Assembly (NCBI RefSeq): GCF_001423265.1 | Contig: NZ_LMND01000032.1 | Coordinates: 63,149-127,148 of the forward strand | From: Methylobacterium sp. Leaf108 | GTDB lineage: Bacteria; Pseudomonadota; Alphaproteobacteria; Rhizobiales; Beijerinckiaceae | DNA: 64,000 bases | Direction: 5' to 3' | Part shown: piece after piece, positions 60,320 through 64,000 of the stretch | Position numbering within the stretch: position 1 is the stretch's first letter | Layout of the letters: every line of letters begins with the position of its first letter | Made by a program: the position numbers and the translations under genes | The notes under the pieces: generated by a model | What the model saw: the letters and a program-made list of their open reading frames with translations, nothing else | Databases searched by the model: none | Told to the model about the DNA's origin: nothing

Positions 60320-61261
60320 TCAGAGCTCCCTGCGCAGGTCGATGAGCCGGGTCATGGCCAGGATCATCACCATCACCGCGCCGAGCAGCACCACCGCGTT
60401 GGCGGCCGCCGCCGGGAACTGCAGCGAGGACATCTGCACCTGGATGACCTTGCCCACCGAGGCGATCTGCTGGCCGCCCATGATGCCCACCGTGACGAAG
60501 TCGCCCATCACCAGGGTGATCACGAAGATCGAGCCGATGGCGATGCCGGGCTTGGTGAGCGGCACCACCACGTTCCACAGGGTCTGCCAGCCGGTGGCGC
60601 CGGCGTCGTAGGCCGCCTCCAGCAGCGAACGGTCGATGCGGGCCATGGAGTTGAAGATCGGCACGATCATGAAGACCGTGTTGAGGTGGACGAAGGCCAG
60701 CACCACCGAGAAGTCGGAATAGAGCAGCCCCTCGATCGGCGCATCGATGATCCCGACGCTGCGCAGGGTGTCGTTGACGAGGCCGTTGCGGCCGAGCAGC
60801 GGGATCCACGAGATCATGCGGATCACGTTCGAGGTCCAGAACGGGATCGTGCAGATCAGGAACAGCGCCATCTGGGTGCGGGCTGAGCGGACGTGAAAGG
60901 CCAGGAAGTAGGCCACCGTGAAGCCGATCAGGAGCGTGAAGGCCCAGGTGAGAAAGCAGAACTTCAGGGTCGAAAGGTAGGTGCGCAGGGTGGTGCAGGG
61001 GTCGGACGTCGAGAGGCAGCCCTCGAACACGTCGACGTAGTTCTGCACCGTGAAGGCGGGGATGATCTCGTACTCGTTGTATTCCCAGAAGCTGACCATC
61101 ACGGTCAGGGCGAGCGGCACCAGGAAGAACACCAGGAAGACCAGCGCCAGGGGCGCGGCCTGGAGATAGGCGAGCCGCCGCGTCCGGCGGGCGGTCCTGG
61201 TCAGGCTCTGCGCCGTGGCGGCGGGCGCCTCGGCGGGGGCGGGCAGGGCGATGTCGGTCAT
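60320..61261 (-). CDS. ABC transporter permease (PotB-like)
   Basis: The 313-residue product has a polar N-terminus, then six membrane helices, with the coupling loop LLEAAYDAGATGWQTLWNVVVPLTKPG. It includes the periplasmic VQNYVDVFEG segment typical of PotB/HisM-like proteins of spermidine/putrescine importers. It forms a heterodimer with the PotC-like subunit. The start at 61261 follows a GC-rich palindrome by 8 bases. Confidence 0.9.
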   Translation of the reverse strand: MTDIALPAPAEAPAATAQSLTRTARRTRRLAYLQAAPLALVFLVFFLVPLALTVMVSFWEYNEYEIIPAFTVQNYVDVFEGCLSTSDPCTTLRTYLSTLKFCFLTWAFTLLIGFTVAYFLAFHVRSARTQMALFLICTIPFWTSNVIRMISWIPLLGRNGLVNDTLRSVGIIDAPIEGLLYSDFSVVLAFVHLNTVFMIVPIFNSMARIDRSLLEAAYDAGATGWQTLWNVVVPLTKPGIAIGSIFVITLVMGDFVTVGIMGGQQIASVGKVIQVQMSSLQFPAAAANAVVLLGAVMVMILAMTRLIDLRREL

Positions 61262-61268
61262 GGCGATT

Positions 61269-61291
61269 CCCCTCCCCACGGGGGGGAGGGG
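61269..61291. repeat. REP-like GC palindrome 1
   Basis: CCCCTCCCC pairs with GGGGAGGGG around a short loop. It lies between the binding-protein and PotB-like genes and resembles the palindrome at 63676, also inside this operon. Confidence 0.7.
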
Positions 61292-61322
61292 AGCGCGTTC
61301 GGGATGCGAACGACGGTGCCCA

Positions 61323-62594
61323 TCACGCCGCGATGAACTCGTTCCACTTGCGGACCATGTAGGTGTTCTCGTCCATCACCGCGTTCCAGCAGGCGACGCC
61401 GCCCATGCGCTGCTCGAAGGAGCCGCCGTCGCGCACCGCGCCGGCCTTTTCCAGCACCGAGCCGTCGGGGCCCTTGATGTCCTTCTCGGCGGGCTTGCCC
61501 TCCATCCAGAACGCCCATTCGTAGGGCTCCATCTGGGTCTTGGCCGTCTCCAGCACCGCGGAATAATAGCCCTGGCGGTTGAGGTAGGCCCCGGCCCAGC
61601 CCGACAGGAACCAGTTGACGAAGTCGTAGGCGGCATCGAGCTTCCTGCCCAACAGGGTCTTGGGTAGGCCGAACCCCGTCGCCCAGGCGCGGTAGCCTTC
61701 CTTGAGCGGCTGGTAGGTGCAGGCGACGCCCTGGCTGCGCACCTTGGTGACGGCGGGCGACCACATCGACTGGATCACCGTCTCGCCCGAGGCCATCAGG
61801 TTCACGGATTCGTTGAAGTCCTGCCACAGGGCGCGGAACTGGCCGGCGCGCTTGGCCTCGATCAGCACCTTGATGGTGCGATCGATCTCGGCCTTCGTCA
61901 TGTTGCCCTTGTCGGGATAGGTGTATTCGCCCGAGGCCTCGATCACCATCGCCGCGTCCATGATGCCGATGGAGGGGATGTTGAGGATCGAGGCGCGGCC
62001 CTTGAACTCGGGGTTGAGCAGTTCCTTCCAGCTGGTGATCGGGCGCTTGATCAGGTCCGGCCGGATGCCGAGCGTATCGGCGTTGTAGGTGGTCGGGATC
62101 AGGGTGATCCACTCGGTGGGCGAGGTGGCGAAGGTCTTGGCGCTCTGGCCTTCCAGGTAGAAGACCTTCTTGGGCGCGGTGCCCTGGTCGCCGATTTTCT
62201 TGCCGTTCAGTTCGCCCTTCGTGAACACGCTGGTGATGTTGTCGGCCTGTTTGATGCGCCGGGCGTCCATGCCCATCATGTTGCCCGAGGGGATCAGCTT
62301 CTTGAGGCTGAAGTATTCGGAATCGACGATGTCGAACGAGTTCGGCTGCGTCACGACGCGCTTGGAGACCTCGTCGGTGACCACCGGGATGTACTCGATG
62401 ACGATACCGAGATCCTCCTTCACCTTGCGGGCGATGTCGGCGGACTGGTTCACGGCGGTGCCGAGGTAGCGCAGGGTCACCGGCTCGGCGGCGATGACGT
62501 TGGGAAAGCCGGTGATCGGCCCGGCCCCGAGGGTCAGCCCGGTGGCGCCGGCGCCCTGGAGCAGCGTGCGCCGGCTCAGCTTGATCGTGGTCAT
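61323..62594 (-). CDS. ABC transporter substrate-binding protein (PotD/PotF-like)
   Basis: The 423-residue product has a Tat-type signal (SRRTLLQGAGATGLTLGAG) and a two-lobe binding-protein body with LRYLGTAVNQS, FDIVDSEYFSLKKLIPSG, WITLIPTTYNADTLG and MASGETVIQSMWSPAV. These are characters of PotD/PotF-type proteins for polyamines or similar cations. The actual ligand cannot be told from sequence; the adjacent dihydropyrimidinase-like gene suggests a nitrogen compound. Confidence 0.88.
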   Translation of the reverse strand: MTTIKLSRRTLLQGAGATGLTLGAGPITGFPNVIAAEPVTLRYLGTAVNQSADIARKVKEDLGIVIEYIPVVTDEVSKRVVTQPNSFDIVDSEYFSLKKLIPSGNMMGMDARRIKQADNITSVFTKGELNGKKIGDQGTAPKKVFYLEGQSAKTFATSPTEWITLIPTTYNADTLGIRPDLIKRPITSWKELLNPEFKGRASILNIPSIGIMDAAMVIEASGEYTYPDKGNMTKAEIDRTIKVLIEAKRAGQFRALWQDFNESVNLMASGETVIQSMWSPAVTKVRSQGVACTYQPLKEGYRAWATGFGLPKTLLGRKLDAAYDFVNWFLSGWAGAYLNRQGYYSAVLETAKTQMEPYEWAFWMEGKPAEKDIKGPDGSVLEKAGAVRDGGSFEQRMGGVACWNAVMDENTYMVRKWNEFIAA

Positions 62595-62631
62595 GGGTCG
62601 GTCCTCTGGTCGCGTCGAAGGGCAGGGGGGC

Positions 62632-63621
62632 TCAGGCCGTGAGGCGGTGGGCGGCCTCGGCGTCCCAGCCCACGGGGACGGTCTGGCCGAGGGCGAAGGG
62701 GCGGGCGGCGAATGTGTCGTCGGGCAGGATCGCGGTGAGCGCGGTGCCGTCCTCGGCCAGCCCCTTCGCCTCGAGGCCGACGTGGACGCTGCTGCCCTGG
62801 TACTCCACCGAGACGATGCGGGCGGGCACGGCCTCGGCACCGGCCCGGTCGCCCAGCCGCATGCGGTCGGCGCGCACCGCCACCCGGCGGTTGCCGGGCA
62901 GGACGATGACGTTGTGGCCGCCGATGAAGCGGGCGACGAAGGCGCTGGCCGGACGCTCGAACACCGTGCGCGGGTCGCCGGCCTGCTCGATGCGCCCGCC
63001 GTTCATCACCACCACGAGGTCGGACAGCGCCATGGCCTCCTCCTGGCTGTGGGTGACGTGGATGAAGGTGAGGCCGAGATCCTTCTGCAGCCGCTTCAGC
63101 TCGGTCCGCATCCGCACCCGCAGGAACGGGTCCAGCGCCGAGAGCGGCTCGTCGAGGAGCAGGACCTTGGGTCCGGTGACCAGCGCGCGGGCGAGCGCCA
63201 CGCGCTGCTGCTGGCCACCGGAGAGCTGGGCCGGCAGGCGCTCGGACAGATGCGTCATCTGGACGAGGTCGAGCATGGCCATGGCCTTGGCCCGGCGCTC
63301 GGTCTTGCCGACCCCCCGCATCTTGAGGCTGAAGGCGACGTTGTCGCGACAGTTCAGGTGCGGGAACAGGGCGTAGCTCTGGAACATCATGGCGGTGCCG
63401 CGCTCGGACGGGGCGGCGTCGCCGACCGCGCGCGGACCGATCACCACGTCGCCGCTCGACACGGTCTCGTGGCCGCCGATCATGCGCAGGGTCGTGGTCT
63501 TGCCGCAGCCCGAGGGGCCGAGCAGGCAGCAATAGTCCCCCGACCGGATCCTGAGGTCGATGCCGTCCACGGCGGTGGTGGAGCCGTAGCGCTTGGTCAG
63601 GCGGATGAGCTCGACGTCCAT
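62632..63621 (-). CDS. ABC transporter ATP-binding protein (PotA-like)
   Basis: The 329-residue product has Walker A GPSGCGKTTT, Q-loop (MMFQSYALFPHL), signature LSGGQQQRVALARAL, Walker B LLLDEPLSALD and switch HVTHSQEEA. A C-terminal TOBE-like beta domain follows (VRADRMRLG, VEYQGSSVHVGLEA). It powers the neighbouring importer. Start 63621 gives a normal N-terminus; the longer frame is not supported. Confidence 0.95.
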   Translation of the reverse strand: MDVELIRLTKRYGSTTAVDGIDLRIRSGDYCCLLGPSGCGKTTTLRMIGGHETVSSGDVVIGPRAVGDAAPSERGTAMMFQSYALFPHLNCRDNVAFSLKMRGVGKTERRAKAMAMLDLVQMTHLSERLPAQLSGGQQQRVALARALVTGPKVLLLDEPLSALDPFLRVRMRTELKRLQKDLGLTFIHVTHSQEEAMALSDLVVVMNGGRIEQAGDPRTVFERPASAFVARFIGGHNVIVLPGNRRVAVRADRMRLGDRAGAEAVPARIVSVEYQGSSVHVGLEAKGLAEDGTALTAILPDDTFAARPFALGQTVPVGWDAEAAHRLTA

Positions 63622-63675
63622 GCGGTGCTCCCTCGCAAGGCGATCAGCAAAGGTCGGGCCAGAGCGCCATCGGCA

Positions 63676-63701
63676 TTCCCTCCCCGCGAGGGGAAGGGAG
63701 G
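63676..63701. repeat. REP-like GC palindrome 2
   Basis: CCCTCCCC, GCGA, GGGGAAGGGAGG forms a stem with a GNRA loop, between the dihydropyrimidinase-like gene and the ATPase gene. It is related in style to 61269-61291. Confidence 0.65.
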
Positions 63702-63706
63702 CCGCC

Positions 63707-64000
63707 TCACCGTCGCCGCGCCGCCGGCTCGACGGTCCGGTCGAGCACCCGCCCATGACCGACCGCCCCGGTGACCCGCCCGTCCTGCGCGATCACCTCG
63801 CCGCGCGCGATCGTCATCACCGGCCAGCCCGTCACCGCGAACCCCTCCCAGGGCGTGTAGTCGGCGCCGTGGTGGAGGTGCTCCTGGCGGATGGTCTCGC
63901 GGCGGTTCGGGTCCCACAGGGTGAGGTCGGCGTCGAAGCCGGGGCCGATCGAGCCCTTTCGCGGGTAGAGCCCGTAGAGCTTGGCGTGGTTGGTGGACGT
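63707..64000 (-). CDS. dihydropyrimidinase/hydantoinase-like protein (5' part missing)
   Basis: Ninety-seven C-terminal residues are visible. STNHAKLYGLYPRKG and GPGFDADLTLWDP are typical of the end of the cyclic amidohydrolase barrel in dihydropyrimidinases, and HHGADYTPWEGFAVTGWP of their C-terminal beta domain. The enzyme opens cyclic ureides. It lies upstream of the ABC importer on the same strand, so import and hydrolysis of one nitrogen compound may be linked. The metal-binding part is outside the window. Confidence 0.85.
   Translation of the reverse strand, partial: TSTNHAKLYGLYPRKGSIGPGFDADLTLWDPNRRETIRQEHLHHGADYTPWEGFAVTGWPVMTIARGEVIAQDGRVTGAVGHGRVLDRTVEPAARRR

Noticed and set aside
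1..64000. CRISPR array
   Set aside because: No regularly spaced 25-40 base repeats were found; the short repeats at 51529 are too close and too few.

Overview
The window is high-GC alphaproteobacterial DNA. The NepR/EcfG-type stress regulator, the GTTC-N7-GTTC LexA box, the codon usage and the small secreted proteins suggest Methylobacterium, Methylorubrum or a close relative; this is inference, since no rRNA is present. About 46.7 kb on the left is a large podovirus-type prophage whose left end lies outside the window. About 17.3 kb on the right is ordinary chromosome.

Prophage, left to right. A replication block comes first: the tail of a primase-like gene, an SF3/AAA-type helicase-primase and two small genes. 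Next is a sensory insert (ParD-like protein, hybrid histidine kinase, DUF4287 protein), then tRNA-Arg(TCG) and a tyrosine recombinase. Packaging and head genes follow: terminase small and large subunits, P22-like portal, scaffold, N4-gp56-type capsid. A second regulatory insert sits between scaffold and capsid. It holds a NepR-EcfG fusion sigma factor, a REC-HD-GYP phosphodiesterase and two duplicated Crp/Fnr regulators. Then come head-tail adaptors, a P22 gp10-like stabiliser and three large ejection-type proteins. A third insert carries a methyl-accepting chemotaxis protein. It is followed by a virion lysozyme-like protein, a collar protein with an HxH array, an SGNH-esterase tail fibre, and the lysis genes (GH19-like endolysin, 3-TM holin, small membrane coiled-coil protein). 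The right end holds a GGDEF cyclase, LexA-controlled umuDC and a Hint-domain protein bracketed by inverted IS ends. It closes in a 60-bp tRNA-Leu(GAG) 3' fragment that looks like attR.

A structured element of about 90 bp (TTGACCCGACGGGCGAACC plus hairpins) occurs four times. Each copy sits at the right border of a signalling insert, just before phage genes resume. Two inserts are also bracketed by direct repeats of a neighbouring gene's 3' end. Together this suggests a prophage that repeatedly collects host-signalling genes and restarts its own transcription after each one.

The chromosome part carries a secreted Cys-rich protein, cytochrome c, an AHL synthase with a CT-N12-AG lux-type box, kdsA, a TerC-family membrane protein, small secreted or unknown genes, a tripartite tricarboxylate transporter with two binding proteins (tctC-tctA-tctB-tctC), L-serine ammonia-lyase, and a spermidine/putrescine-type ABC transporter next to a dihydropyrimidinase-like gene cut by the right edge.
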